Source: Halieaceae bacterium
GTDB taxonomy: Bacteria > Pseudomonadota > Gammaproteobacteria > Pseudomonadales > Halieaceae
Assembly: GCA_028282105.1 (NCBI GenBank)
Contig: JANQIO010000178.1
Coordinates: 21,339 to 85,338, forward strand
Direction of reading: 5' to 3'
Length of the DNA: 64,000 bases
This document shows positions 53,455 through 61,996 of this stretch, one piece after another (position 1 is the first letter of the stretch; every line of letters starts with the position of its first letter). Under the pieces are notes generated by a model that saw only the letters and a list, made by a program, of their open reading frames with translations, was not told the origin of the DNA and made no database searches. Position numbers and translations under genes: made by a program.

Positions 53455-54912
53455 ATGACCCTCCCACTCAAAGACCCTTCTCTGCTCAAGCACCAGGCCT
53501 ACATCAACGGCCAGTGGGTGGATGCTGACAGCGGCGCCACTGTGGCAGTGGACAACCCCGCCACCGGCGAGACGATTGTCGAGGTGGCGAAGGTGGGTGC
53601 CACGGAGACCCGACGCGCCATCGACGCGGCCGATGTCGCCATGCAGTCCTGGAAGGCACGACCTGCAAAAGAACGCGCTGTGCTGCTGCGGCGCTGGTAC
53701 GACCTGATGATGGAGCACCAGGAAGACCTGGCGATTATCATGACCGCCGAACAGGGCAAGGTGTTGGCGGAGTCCCGCGGCGAGGTGGCCTACGGCGCCG
53801 CCTTCGTGGAGTGGTTTGGCGAAGAGGCCAAGCGCGTTGACGGCGATGTGATTCCCGGCCCCTCCCCTGACAAGCGCATCGTCACCATTAAACAACCGGT
53901 CGGCGTGGTCGCGGCAATTACGCCCTGGAATTTCCCCAACGCGATGATTGCCCGCAAGGCCGCCCCGGCGCTTGCCGCCGGTTGCAGCATCGTTATCAAG
54001 CCCGCCACTGCAACCCCATTGTCGGCTTTTGCCATGGCCGAGCTGGCCGAGCGCGCCGGCATTCCCGCCGGGGTGCTGAACGTGGTGTGCGGCTCCTCCG
54101 GCGAGATCGGCGGCGAGCTCACCGGCAGCCCCATTGTTCGCAAACTCACATTCACCGGTTCCACCCCGGTGGGTAAAACCCTGATCGAACAATGCGCCGG
54201 CACTGTGAAAAAAGTGTCGATGGAACTGGGTGGCAATGCGCCCTTTATCGTGTTCGACGACGCCGATATCGATGAAGCCGTGGAAGGCGCGATGGCCTCG
54301 AAGTATCGCAACTCCGGCCAGACCTGCGTCTGCGCCAACCGCCTGCTTGTGCAGGACGGCGTCTACGACGAGTTCGTCGAGAAGTTCGTCAAAGCCACCC
54401 AGCAACTGGTGGTAGGCAACGGCATGGACGACGGCGTGACCGCCGGCCCGCTGGTGGACCAGAACGCGGTAAACGACGTGGACGCGCTGGTGCAGGAAAC
54501 CATCGCCCAGGGCGCCACGGTGGCCGTCGGCGGTGGCCCTCACGAGCTGGGCGGCTGCTACTACCAGCCCACCGTACTCACCGGCGTAACCAGTGAGATG
54601 GCCGTATTCCGCAACGAGATCTTCGGCCCGGTATCACCGGTGATTCGTTTCTCCACCGAAGAAGAGCTGATCGAGATGGCCAACGACACCGAATTCGGCC
54701 TGGCCAGCTACTTCTACGCCCGCGATATCGGCCGCGCCTGGCGGGTGGCCGAGCAACTCGACTACGGCATCGTCGGCATCAACTCCGGCATCATCTCCAA
54801 CGAGATGGCCCCCTTCGGCGGCCTCAAGGAATCCGGCATGGGCCGCGAGGGCTCCAAGTACGGCATGGATGACTACCTGGAGATCAAGTACATCCTGATG
54901 GGTGGGATCTAA
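53455..54912 (+). CDS. gabD: succinate-semialdehyde dehydrogenase (NAD(P)+)
   Basis: 485 residues, ALDH superfamily. Asn159 (ITPWNFP), Glu257 (SMELGGNAP) and catalytic Cys291 (SGQTCVCANR) are in place, together with the second Cys two residues later typical of GabD enzymes, where it can form a redox disulphide. It oxidises succinate semialdehyde to succinate, finishing GABA or 4-hydroxybutyrate degradation. No gabT is present nearby. Preceded by GAGGAC. Confidence 0.88.
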   Translation: MTLPLKDPSLLKHQAYINGQWVDADSGATVAVDNPATGETIVEVAKVGATETRRAIDAADVAMQSWKARPAKERAVLLRRWYDLMMEHQEDLAIIMTAEQGKVLAESRGEVAYGAAFVEWFGEEAKRVDGDVIPGPSPDKRIVTIKQPVGVVAAITPWNFPNAMIARKAAPALAAGCSIVIKPATATPLSAFAMAELAERAGIPAGVLNVVCGSSGEIGGELTGSPIVRKLTFTGSTPVGKTLIEQCAGTVKKVSMELGGNAPFIVFDDADIDEAVEGAMASKYRNSGQTCVCANRLLVQDGVYDEFVEKFVKATQQLVVGNGMDDGVTAGPLVDQNAVNDVDALVQETIAQGATVAVGGGPHELGGCYYQPTVLTGVTSEMAVFRNEIFGPVSPVIRFSTEEELIEMANDTEFGLASYFYARDIGRAWRVAEQLDYGIVGINSGIISNEMAPFGGLKESGMGREGSKYGMDDYLEIKYILMGGI

Positions 54913-54947
54913 TTCCATCTTTATTGCCCAAGCTGCCCGACCCGGGC

Positions 54948-54975
54948 TTCACACCGCCAGGTACCTTTCTATACT
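54948..54975 (+). promoter_or_regulatory. putative promoter of microcin locus
   Basis: TTCACA (54948-54953) and TATACT (54970-54975) with a 16-base spacer lie 50 bases upstream of the HlyD-family start at 55028. Both hexamers are one base from consensus. No other convincing promoter is seen before the adaptor gene. Confidence 0.5.
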
Positions 54976-55027
54976 CCTGACCTGAGGCAAGCGCAGGGAC
55001 GCGCTGCCATACACCAGGGAAGGTGTT

Positions 55028-56275
55028 ATGGGCTTATTCCGCCAGGAAGCCATCGATGCGCAGCGTCACCGCTTGCAGGGCCAGGTGGTGCTGCTGCCGC
55101 GCTGGCCCCATGCCTTGCTGAGCGCGCTACTCCTGCTGTGGCTGGTGGCCCTGATGGCCTTTCTGACCCAGGCGTCTTACTCCCGTAAAGAAACCGTACG
55201 CGGCTGGCTGGAGCCCGCCGACGGCATGGTGCGCATCTTCCCGCAAGCCGAGGGTCGCGTCGCCCAACTGTTGGTGGCAGAAGGTGATCTTGTCATCAAG
55301 GGGCAGCCGGTCGCGATCATCAATGGTGATCGTATTCTCGAAGATGGCGCCCACCTCGAGGCCGTGCTACTGGAGGAATACCAGGCCCGCAAGGCGGCAA
55401 TGGAACGCCAGTTTGCGCGCGAGGCCGTCTTGGCGGAGCTGCGTAACGGCGAGTTGCTGGCGCGCATCGGTGACGCCAAAGCAACGCTCGGGCAGCTGGA
55501 CAACCAGGCGACCACCCTGGCGCAGCGTATTGCGATCGGCGAGCAACGCCTGGCACGGCATCGCTCGCTGGCCGATGCCGGGCATCTCACGGCTTCCGAG
55601 CTCGAGCAGCTCCAGGAACAGCAACTGCTGCTCACCGGTGAGCGACAGGAACTTGGCGTACAGCGCCTGCAGCAGGCCTCGCTTCTGAAGCAACTGCGCG
55701 CCGAACGCCAGCGGCTGCCCGAAGAGACCCGCAACGCCGAGGACCGCCTACGTATCGCCCTGGGCGAACTCTCGGCAGAGATTGCCAGGCTGCGCGGGAA
55801 CCGCGCTCATGTGCTGGTCGCGCCACTGGACGGTCAGGTCAGCAGCATCGGTTTCGCGGAGGGGCAGCGAGCCAAGTACGAGCAGCCACTGATGACCTTG
55901 CTGCCGAAGGGCTCGCCCCTGGAAGCCACCCTGTTGGTGCCGGTACGGGCCGCGGGTTTCCTGGAAGCGGGCCAGGCCCTGCATATCCGCTACGACGCCT
56001 TCCCCTACCAGAAGTTTGGCTTGCAGGCGGGTGAAATAGTAGAAGTGACCGCCGGCACCGTACTACCTTCCGACCAGGCCAATCTGCCGCTGCGTATCAG
56101 TGAACCTGTCTTCCGGGTGACCGCGTTACCAACAGCCCATACCGTGCCCGCCTATGGCCGCCAGTTCGACCTCAAGCCCGGCATGACCCTGAGCGCCGAT
56201 ATCGTCCTGGAACAGCGCTCGCTGCTGCAATGGCTGCTGGAGCCGCTGCACAGCTTGCGAGGTCGCATGACATGA
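55028..56275 (+). CDS. CvaA/HlyD-type secretion adaptor
   Basis: 415 residues: N-terminal cytoplasmic stub, membrane helix (about 29-47), first half-lipoyl strand (GWLEPADGMVRIF), long helical hairpin (100-255) and second half with VLVAPLDGQVSSIGF and the beta-barrel end. The layout and LLPRWPH start match CvaA-type adaptors that bridge a peptide ABC exporter to TolC. It overlaps the exporter start by four bases. TolC is not encoded in the window. Confidence 0.86.
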   Translation: MGLFRQEAIDAQRHRLQGQVVLLPRWPHALLSALLLLWLVALMAFLTQASYSRKETVRGWLEPADGMVRIFPQAEGRVAQLLVAEGDLVIKGQPVAIINGDRILEDGAHLEAVLLEEYQARKAAMERQFAREAVLAELRNGELLARIGDAKATLGQLDNQATTLAQRIAIGEQRLARHRSLADAGHLTASELEQLQEQQLLLTGERQELGVQRLQQASLLKQLRAERQRLPEETRNAEDRLRIALGELSAEIARLRGNRAHVLVAPLDGQVSSIGFAEGQRAKYEQPLMTLLPKGSPLEATLLVPVRAAGFLEAGQALHIRYDAFPYQKFGLQAGEIVEVTAGTVLPSDQANLPLRISEPVFRVTALPTAHTVPAYGRQFDLKPGMTLSADIVLEQRSLLQWLLEPLHSLRGRMT

Positions 56276-58380
56276 CCGCCAACGCAGATCGCGCCGCGCT
56301 CAATTTCTCCTGGGGCCGCCGCCTGCCGTTGGTACGACAGGCTGAAGCCACTGAGTGCGGCCACGCCTGCCTGGCGATGATTGCCACCTACCATGGCAAT
56401 CGCATGGGCCTGCAGGAGCTGCGGCGGCGCTTTCCACCGTCGGGCCAGGGCAGCAGCCTCAAGGACCTGAGCGACATTGCGACCCAGCTCGGCATGTCAG
56501 CACGACCGCTGCGGGCTGATCTCGGCGCAGTGCTGCACCTGGAGCGCCCCTGCATTCTGCACTGGGACCTCGATCATTTCGTGGTGCTCAAGTCTATCGG
56601 GCGGCGCAAGGCCGTTGTGTACGACCCGGCCCGAGGTGTACTCAAGCTCGGGCCGGAGGCGTTCTCCCGGCACTACACCGGTATTGCCCTGGAGCTCTCC
56701 CCCGCCCCGGGCTTTGAGAAATCAGCGCGCCCCGCCACGCTTCGACTCAGTGACCTGTGGAGCCGTGTCGTTGGCCTGAAACGTAGCCTGGTGCAGTTGC
56801 TTGCTCTTTCATTGCTGCTGCAATTGTTCAGCATCGCGGCCCCGTTCTACATGCAGACCGTGGTCGATGACGTAGTGCTGCGCGGGGATACCGGCTTACT
56901 GCTGACGCTGGCCATCGGCTTTCTGCTGTTGCTGGTCGTCGAAACCGGCACCCAGGCCCTGCGCGCCTCGGTAATCCTGCATCTGTCCACGCGCCTGCAC
57001 CTGCAGTTGGCCGCCAACCTGTTCCAACACCTGGTGCGACTTCCCCTGACCTGGTTTCAGCGCCGCCACCTGGGAGACGTGTTATCGCGCTTCTCCTCTT
57101 TGGACGCCGTTCGGGAGATTCTCAGCACAGGCCTGGTCACAGCCCTGGTCGACGGCCTGATGGCGCTGATCATGCTGCTCATCATGTTCCTCTACGACAC
57201 GCGCCTGACATTGATCGTGCTGGGCATCCTGACGCTCTACATTCTGCTGCGCTTACTGCTGTTCCCGCCGCTGCGACGCCTATCCCAGGAAAGCATCACC
57301 AACCATGCGCTCTGCGAAACCAGCTTCATGGAAACCGCGCGCGGCATGCAGACCGTAAAATTGCTGCAGAAAGAGAACGAGCGTCAGAGCCAGTGGCATA
57401 ACCGCCTGGCCGATGCGATGAATAGCGACATCCGCGTCGCCAAGATGGGCATCGGCTTCGATGCAGCCAACCGCCTACTGTTTGGGGTCGAGAACATCCT
57501 GGTGGTGTACTTTGCGGCCCACTCCGTCATCGACAACGTGATGTCGCTGGGCATGTTGTTCGCCTTTATGAGTTACAAGCAGCGTTTCACAGGTGCTATC
57601 GACAGCCTCATAAACCAGTTTATCGAACTGCTGATGCTGGGCCTGCACCTGGAGCGCGTCAGCGATATTGCAATGACCGAGCAGGAGCCCGCCAATGTGG
57701 TGCTGTCGGCTTCCGCCCACAGGAATGAGGCCGGCGGTCTGCGGATCGCCAGCAAAAACCTGGCGTTCCGCTACGCCGCGCAGGAACCGTGGATTTTCGA
57801 GGGTGTTGACCTGAGCATCCCCACAGGCTACAGCATTGCGCTGATCGGTCCCTCCGGCTGCGGCAAAACCAGCCTGCTCAAGTGCCTGATGGGCCTGATG
57901 CCAGCCACGGAGGGTGAGCTGACCATCAACGGCGTTCCCATCGCCAGCCGCCAGGACTACCGCAGCTTAATTGCCGGCGTTATGCAGAATGATCAACTTT
58001 TGAGCGGATCCATCGCTGAAAACATTGCATGTTTCGATCAGCGGCTAGACTTGGACAGAGTCATGCATTCGGCGCAACAAGCCTGCGTCCACGAGGCCAT
58101 CATGCAGATGCCCATGCAGTACAACACGCCCGTCGGAGATATGGGCTCGACCCTCAGCGGTGGCCAGGTGCAGCGCATCATGCTGGCGCGCGCCCTCTAC
58201 CGCCAACCCCGCGTCCTGTTCCTGGATGAGGCCACCAGTCACCTGGATGTAGCCACCGAGCGCGCCATCAACGCCAACATCTCCAGCATGAATATGACCC
58301 GCATCATGGTCGCCCACCGCCCAGACACCATCGCCATGGCGGACCAGGTTTTCGAATTGCGGCGGGATTGCCGCAAGTAG
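56272..58380 (+). CDS. C39-peptidase ABC exporter (CvaB-like)
   Basis: 702 residues in PCAT order: C39 protease (about 15-145) with Cys29 (TECGHACL), His102 and Asp118; six-helix membrane domain (about 165-450); nucleotide-binding domain with Walker A GPSGCGKTS, signature LSGGQ and Walker B FLDEATSHLD. It cleaves double-glycine leaders and exports the mature peptide. The gene 45 bases downstream encodes just such a leader. Start chosen from the ATGA overlap with the adaptor. Confidence 0.93.
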   Translation: MTANADRAALNFSWGRRLPLVRQAEATECGHACLAMIATYHGNRMGLQELRRRFPPSGQGSSLKDLSDIATQLGMSARPLRADLGAVLHLERPCILHWDLDHFVVLKSIGRRKAVVYDPARGVLKLGPEAFSRHYTGIALELSPAPGFEKSARPATLRLSDLWSRVVGLKRSLVQLLALSLLLQLFSIAAPFYMQTVVDDVVLRGDTGLLLTLAIGFLLLLVVETGTQALRASVILHLSTRLHLQLAANLFQHLVRLPLTWFQRRHLGDVLSRFSSLDAVREILSTGLVTALVDGLMALIMLLIMFLYDTRLTLIVLGILTLYILLRLLLFPPLRRLSQESITNHALCETSFMETARGMQTVKLLQKENERQSQWHNRLADAMNSDIRVAKMGIGFDAANRLLFGVENILVVYFAAHSVIDNVMSLGMLFAFMSYKQRFTGAIDSLINQFIELLMLGLHLERVSDIAMTEQEPANVVLSASAHRNEAGGLRIASKNLAFRYAAQEPWIFEGVDLSIPTGYSIALIGPSGCGKTSLLKCLMGLMPATEGELTINGVPIASRQDYRSLIAGVMQNDQLLSGSIAENIACFDQRLDLDRVMHSAQQACVHEAIMQMPMQYNTPVGDMGSTLSGGQVQRIMLARALYRQPRVLFLDEATSHLDVATERAINANISSMNMTRIMVAHRPDTIAMADQVFELRRDCRK

Positions 58381-58382
58381 CT

Positions 58383-58402
58383 GTCGTGCAATGGGGCACG
58401 AC
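58383..58402 (+). promoter_or_regulatory. hairpin upstream of microcin precursor
   Basis: GTCGTGC (58383-58389) pairs with GCACGAC (58396-58402) around a six-base loop. It lies just after the exporter stop and ten bases before the precursor ribosome site (GAGGTGA, 58413-58419). With the hairpin at 58790-58807 it brackets the precursor gene and may protect or process its mRNA. Confidence 0.6.
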
Positions 58403-58425
58403 CACAATCACTGAGGTGAAATCAC

Positions 58426-58776
58426 ATGCAAACATGGAACGTAAGCAAGAGGCACATGGAGCCCGCAGCGAAACGGGAGCTAGCGACAGACGAAACTACC
58501 AAAGTAGCCGGGGGCATAGCACCGATCGTTGTTGTCGCCATCCAGGCAGCGGCAGGAGCCGCGGCGAACGCCGCCGCAGCGCACGCAACCGGAGGGAACG
58601 TGGGAACGAGCGCAATCCTTGGTGGCATTGGTGGTGCCGTCACTGGAGTAGGAGGACTTGTTTGGAACACATCGAAGGTACTATCCGTGACGCTCATTGG
58701 TACTGGCACATCAATAATCGCCTCTAGTGCCTACGGCCTTGGTGCCGACCGATGGCGCATGATTAATCACTACTAG
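58426..58776 (+). CDS. double-glycine-leader microcin/bacteriocin precursor (candidate)
   Basis: 116 residues. Leader ends in Gly29-Gly30 with Leu19 at -12, Glu23 at -8 and Val27 at -4, matching the LSxxELxxIxGG pattern (ELATDETTKVAGG). Predicted mature peptide is 86 residues, Ala/Gly-rich and hydrophobic, with Gly-zipper GGIGGAVTGVGG and no Cys; it would insert into membranes. GAGGTGA six bases upstream of the ATG is strong. It directly follows its C39 exporter. The family was not recognised, so it may be a new class II microcin. Confidence 0.78.
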   Translation: MQTWNVSKRHMEPAAKRELATDETTKVAGGIAPIVVVAIQAAAGAAANAAAAHATGGNVGTSAILGGIGGAVTGVGGLVWNTSKVLSVTLIGTGTSIIASSAYGLGADRWRMINHY

Positions 58777-58789
58777 GGCATATGCTTTC

Positions 58790-58807
58790 GCGGCCCGTGA
58801 GGGCCGC
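58790..58807 (+). promoter_or_regulatory. hairpin after microcin precursor gene
   Basis: GCGGCCC (58790-58796) and GGGCCGC (58801-58807) form a perfect seven-base stem with a four-base loop. No T-run follows, so it is probably an attenuator or 3'-end stabiliser that lets the precursor be made in excess over the downstream genes. Confidence 0.6.
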
Positions 58808-58824
58808 TTACGGAGAAAGAGCCA

Positions 58825-59127
58825 TTGGAAACTCAGGTAGTCACAACACTTGCACCAGTACTCGTGATGGGGCTTTACGCAGGCACTTACCTAACCGACG
58901 TTCTTCTGAAGCACAAAGGCAAGGCTCCCCTAAAGTTCATGGTGCTCCAGTTCTTTCTACTTTGGTGTGTGGAGAGCCTGCTGCATAGCTACCTAGGCCA
59001 GCAACCGTTTGATGCTCTTTGGCTTGGGGCTTTGAACTCTGCAGGTGCGACTGTTATCGCAAAAGTGAGCTGTTGGGCGTACATGTATGACGAAGCAAAG
59101 CAGCAGAGATCGAAAGACCATCGCTGA
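58825..59127 (+). CDS. small membrane protein, immunity candidate 1
   Basis: 100 residues with three predicted membrane helices (about 7-28, 36-58 and 67-86) and a Lys/Arg-rich tail. TTG start with GGAGA eight bases upstream. It is the first gene after the precursor, the usual place of an immunity gene, and its size and topology fit. No sequence family is recognised, so immunity is inferred only from position. Confidence 0.55.
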   Translation: METQVVTTLAPVLVMGLYAGTYLTDVLLKHKGKAPLKFMVLQFFLLWCVESLLHSYLGQQPFDALWLGALNSAGATVIAKVSCWAYMYDEAKQQRSKDHR

Positions 59128-59156
59128 AAACTCATAGCGAAGGGAGAAAACTGAAC

Positions 59157-59507
59157 ATGGCAACAGGCGACGCCGCGAACCCTGACATCAAGACACCCGC
59201 TGGCCTTTCGGAGTCGGAACGAGAGGAACTCATAGAACGCGCGAGATACGAAGTCTTCAAGGAGCCGGGAGCGAATGCTCGCGCGGTGAGGTATACGGTG
59301 CTCTCTTTCGTTCTCTTGGCATCGGCCCTGGCAATACTGTCGCTTTGGCTATTGCCGCTTCTGCCGGATAGTCCGATCGCAAAGATACTGTTTACCGCAG
59401 TGATGGCGAGCCTGGGTGCATTCGCTGGCGTTTGGAATACCCGCTACAGATCGAGGATGATCAACGCCAAGATCAGGGAGCTTAGCAATCGCCCCCGTGC
59501 GGACTAG
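59157..59507 (+). CDS. small membrane protein, unknown
   Basis: 116 residues: a charged N-terminal helix (SESEREELIERARYEVF) then two membrane helices (about 46-69 and 76-95) and a basic tail. GGGAGAAAA lies upstream of the ATG. It is 29 bases after the previous gene on the same strand. It may help immunity or secretion. No known family seen. Confidence 0.55.
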   Translation: MATGDAANPDIKTPAGLSESEREELIERARYEVFKEPGANARAVRYTVLSFVLLASALAILSLWLLPLLPDSPIAKILFTAVMASLGAFAGVWNTRYRSRMINAKIRELSNRPRAD

Positions 59508-59532
59508 CGCTGGTTCAATACTCAACCAAGTC

Positions 59533-59979
59533 ATGGCCACGATAATGAACAGCAAACAGAAACTGGTTTTCACAGTTCTCACCTCTGGTTTGGCACTGGT
59601 ACTGATGCTGACGCTTGTTAGCAATGAAGGCTACGGTGCCAAGGTAGTCCTTGTAGGTACCGTCAGCGTTGTGCTGTGCTCGGCGGCTTTGTTCTTGTGG
59701 GTGCGCGCCAACGGTGACGAGATTGAATTGTTGCTGTCGGATAAGCCGGATTGGCTGGCATGGGGCAAACACAAGCACGGCTTCTGGGTGGTGTGGTTCA
59801 ATCTGCTCGCCTGGCTGGGCATGCTATTTGAAGACTATGTGCAGCTCGGCTACCTGACGGCAGGGCGGCTAATCGGTCTTGGTATCGCCGTGGTGATACT
59901 GGTTTTCTTTGTGCGCAATTGCCGTGAGCCGGTCTTCAACGACAAGCAATCGCCACCCTCACCGCCGCGCAACAGTTGA
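59533..59979 (+). CDS. four-helix membrane protein, unknown
   Basis: 148 residues with four predicted membrane helices (about 10-31, 37-57, 85-104 and 112-130) and a polar cytoplasmic end. ATG 59533 or 59545 are both possible. It follows the previous gene by 25 bases. Member of the uncharacterised membrane-protein run behind the microcin gene; function unknown. Confidence 0.5.
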   Translation: MATIMNSKQKLVFTVLTSGLALVLMLTLVSNEGYGAKVVLVGTVSVVLCSAALFLWVRANGDEIELLLSDKPDWLAWGKHKHGFWVVWFNLLAWLGMLFEDYVQLGYLTAGRLIGLGIAVVILVFFVRNCREPVFNDKQSPPSPPRNS

Positions 59980-60155
59980 TCGATTCGCCGGCTTGGCGCG
60001 CCTTTTGCGCCGTCAAATCTTCGACTGGTTCACACATTTCTCCCTGAATCCGCGTTTGCGCGGAACCAGTTCGCAGTTTGAACCGCACTTTGCTGACGAC
60101 TGAAATCAAAACGCTAGTATCTCTATCAAGCCTCGAAATTGAACAGGTGGAGACC

Positions 60156-60482
60156 GTGAGTTACATGTCGTTTGGTGAATCACACATTTCAGGATTGCGT
60201 GTTTGCATGGCCATGTTTGCCGCCTGCTCGCTGATGCTGGGTATCGTAATGACCCTGGAAGGTCATACCTCACTGGCCCTCAGCAATCTCTGCGGTGCCT
60301 CATTTTTTGTCTTTGCCTATCACAACCCGGATGCACTGATTGCCAGGCCACGTCCCGACTCCGAACCGGGCCATCAGCAAGGCATTCACAGCGTTGTACA
60401 GAAGAAGTTTTTGTGGACCTCGTTGATGGTCGGCCTGATCGCCGTCCTCCTCGAGTTCAAGGAATACCTACCCCTGGGGTAA
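60156..60482 (+). CDS. small membrane protein at end of microcin locus
   Basis: About 108 residues with three predicted membrane helices and a polar middle loop rich in Arg/Pro/Gln. GTG 60156 preceded by GTGGAG, or ATG 60165, is chosen; a TTG at 60078 is less likely. The terminator at 60495 follows within 13 bases of its stop, closing the transcription unit. Family unknown. Confidence 0.5.
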   Translation: MSYMSFGESHISGLRVCMAMFAACSLMLGIVMTLEGHTSLALSNLCGASFFVFAYHNPDALIARPRPDSEPGHQQGIHSVVQKKFLWTSLMVGLIAVLLEFKEYLPLG

Positions 60483-60494
60483 ATTGAGCGAACC

Positions 60495-60527
60495 CCCTGG
60501 CCTGTTTATCAGGCCAGGGTTTTTTTT
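60495..60527 (+). terminator. rho-independent terminator of microcin locus
   Basis: CCCTGGCCTG (60495-60504) pairs perfectly with CAGGCCAGGG (60510-60519) around TTTAT, followed by eight T. It closes the rightward operon. Its T-run is read on the minus strand as the Lys-Lys near the glpK C-terminus, so terminator and coding sequence share bases. Confidence 0.9.
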
Positions 60528-61996
60528 ATGGCGCCGTGCCAGCTCTCCAGACGCCCCTTACGCGCTTTCGCAGACATTTTCACGGCAAACTCCCGCTCCG
60601 CCTGCCACACCTCTTTGATCTCCTGCTTGCTCTGCCACAGGCCTACCCCCAGCCCAGCGAGGTAGCTGGCGCCGGCCACCGTGGTTTCCAGCATCTGCGG
60701 ACGAATCAGTTTGCGACCCAGCACATCGGCCTGAATCTGCATCAGCAGGTTGTTGGCGGCAGCACCGCCGTCCACCCGCAGGGGCTTCATACGTTTGCCC
60801 AGGTCTTTCTCCATGGCTACGAGAATATCCACGTTCTGAAGGGCCATGGCATCGAGGGTGGCGCGGGCGATATGGCCGCGGTGGGCGCCCCGGGTCAAAC
60901 CGGTGAGGGTGCCGCGAGCCTCGGGCCGCCACCACGGGGCGCCGAGGCCGGTCAGGGCCGGGACAAATTCGACACCCCCGTGATCATCCACGGATTCGGC
61001 GAGCGCCTCGATCTCCGGCGCCGAAATGATAAAGCGCAGCTCGTCCCGCAGCCACTGTACGGCGGCGCCGCAGATAAAGGCGCCGCCTTCCAGGGCGTAG
61101 GTCAGCTTCTCGCCGCCCAGTTGCCAGGCCACGGTGGTCAGCAACCCGGCGCGGGAGGAGACCGGCTTGTTGCCGGTGTTCATCAAAATAAAGGAGCCGG
61201 TGCCGTAGGTGCACTTGGCATCCCCGCTGGAGAAACAGGCCTGGCCGAACAGCGCCGCCTGCTGGTCACCAGCAACCCCGGCAATGGGAATGCCATCCGG
61301 CAGGCCGGGCACGTTGCGGGTGTAACCCATGGCGCCGCTGCTGGGCACAATCTCGGGCAGGATGCTGGCAGGTACGCCGAACAGGTCGAGCAGGCCCTTG
61401 TCCCACTTCGCCGAGCGCAGGCTCATCAGGGAGGTGCGGCTGGCGTTGGTGACGTCGGTGACATGGGTCTCGCCGTCGGTGAGCTTCCAGATCAGGTAGC
61501 TGTCGATGGTGCCGCCCAGCACCCCGCCCTGCTTGAGCTTCTTGCGAGCACCGGCCGCGTTGTTCAGCAGCCAGCCAAACTTGGTGGCGGAAAAGTAGGG
61601 GTCCAGCACCAGGCCGGTCTTGCGTTTTACCGCCGGCTCAGCGCCCTGCTGCTTCAGTAGCTCGCAGATTGGTGTGGTGCGGCGGCACTGCCAGACAATG
61701 GCATTGTAGAGCGGCTCACCGGTCTGGCGGTCCCACAGGGCCGTGGTTTCCCGCTGGTTGGTGATGCCGATGGCTGCGATTTCCGTAGGCTTGCAGCGAC
61801 CATCCTTGAGAATTTCGCGAATACCCTCCAGCACCGAGGCCCAGATTTCCTCCGGATGGTGCTCCACCCAGCCGGGCTTGGGGTAGATCTGCTGGAACTC
61901 GTTGTTGACCGAGTGCTTCAGGCGGCCCTTGGAATCGACCAGGGCGACGGTGGTGCCCGTCGTACCCTGGTCGATGGCCAGGATGTAGCTCGCCAT
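60509..61996 (-). CDS. glpK: glycerol kinase
   Basis: 495 residues, FGGY sugar-kinase family. DQGTTGTTVALVD near the N-terminus is the phosphate-binding loop, and AGDQQAALFGQACF and VDGGAAANNLLMQ are later ATP/glycerol signatures. It phosphorylates glycerol to glycerol-3-phosphate. Slightly shorter than the E. coli enzyme (502). Its start shares a base with the aldehyde dehydrogenase stop; no glpF or glpD is adjacent. The last codons lie inside the opposite-strand terminator. Confidence 0.94.
   Translation of the reverse strand: MASYILAIDQGTTGTTVALVDSKGRLKHSVNNEFQQIYPKPGWVEHHPEEIWASVLEGIREILKDGRCKPTEIAAIGITNQRETTALWDRQTGEPLYNAIVWQCRRTTPICELLKQQGAEPAVKRKTGLVLDPYFSATKFGWLLNNAAGARKKLKQGGVLGGTIDSYLIWKLTDGETHVTDVTNASRTSLMSLRSAKWDKGLLDLFGVPASILPEIVPSSGAMGYTRNVPGLPDGIPIAGVAGDQQAALFGQACFSSGDAKCTYGTGSFILMNTGNKPVSSRAGLLTTVAWQLGGEKLTYALEGGAFICGAAVQWLRDELRFIISAPEIEALAESVDDHGGVEFVPALTGLGAPWWRPEARGTLTGLTRGAHRGHIARATLDAMALQNVDILVAMEKDLGKRMKPLRVDGGAAANNLLMQIQADVLGRKLIRPQMLETTVAGASYLAGLGVGLWQSKQEIKEVWQAEREFAVKMSAKARKGRLESWHGAIKKTLA

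Noticed and set aside
60536..61660. 374-residue frame opposite glpK
   Set aside because: Antisense shadow; glpK motifs are intact on the minus strand.
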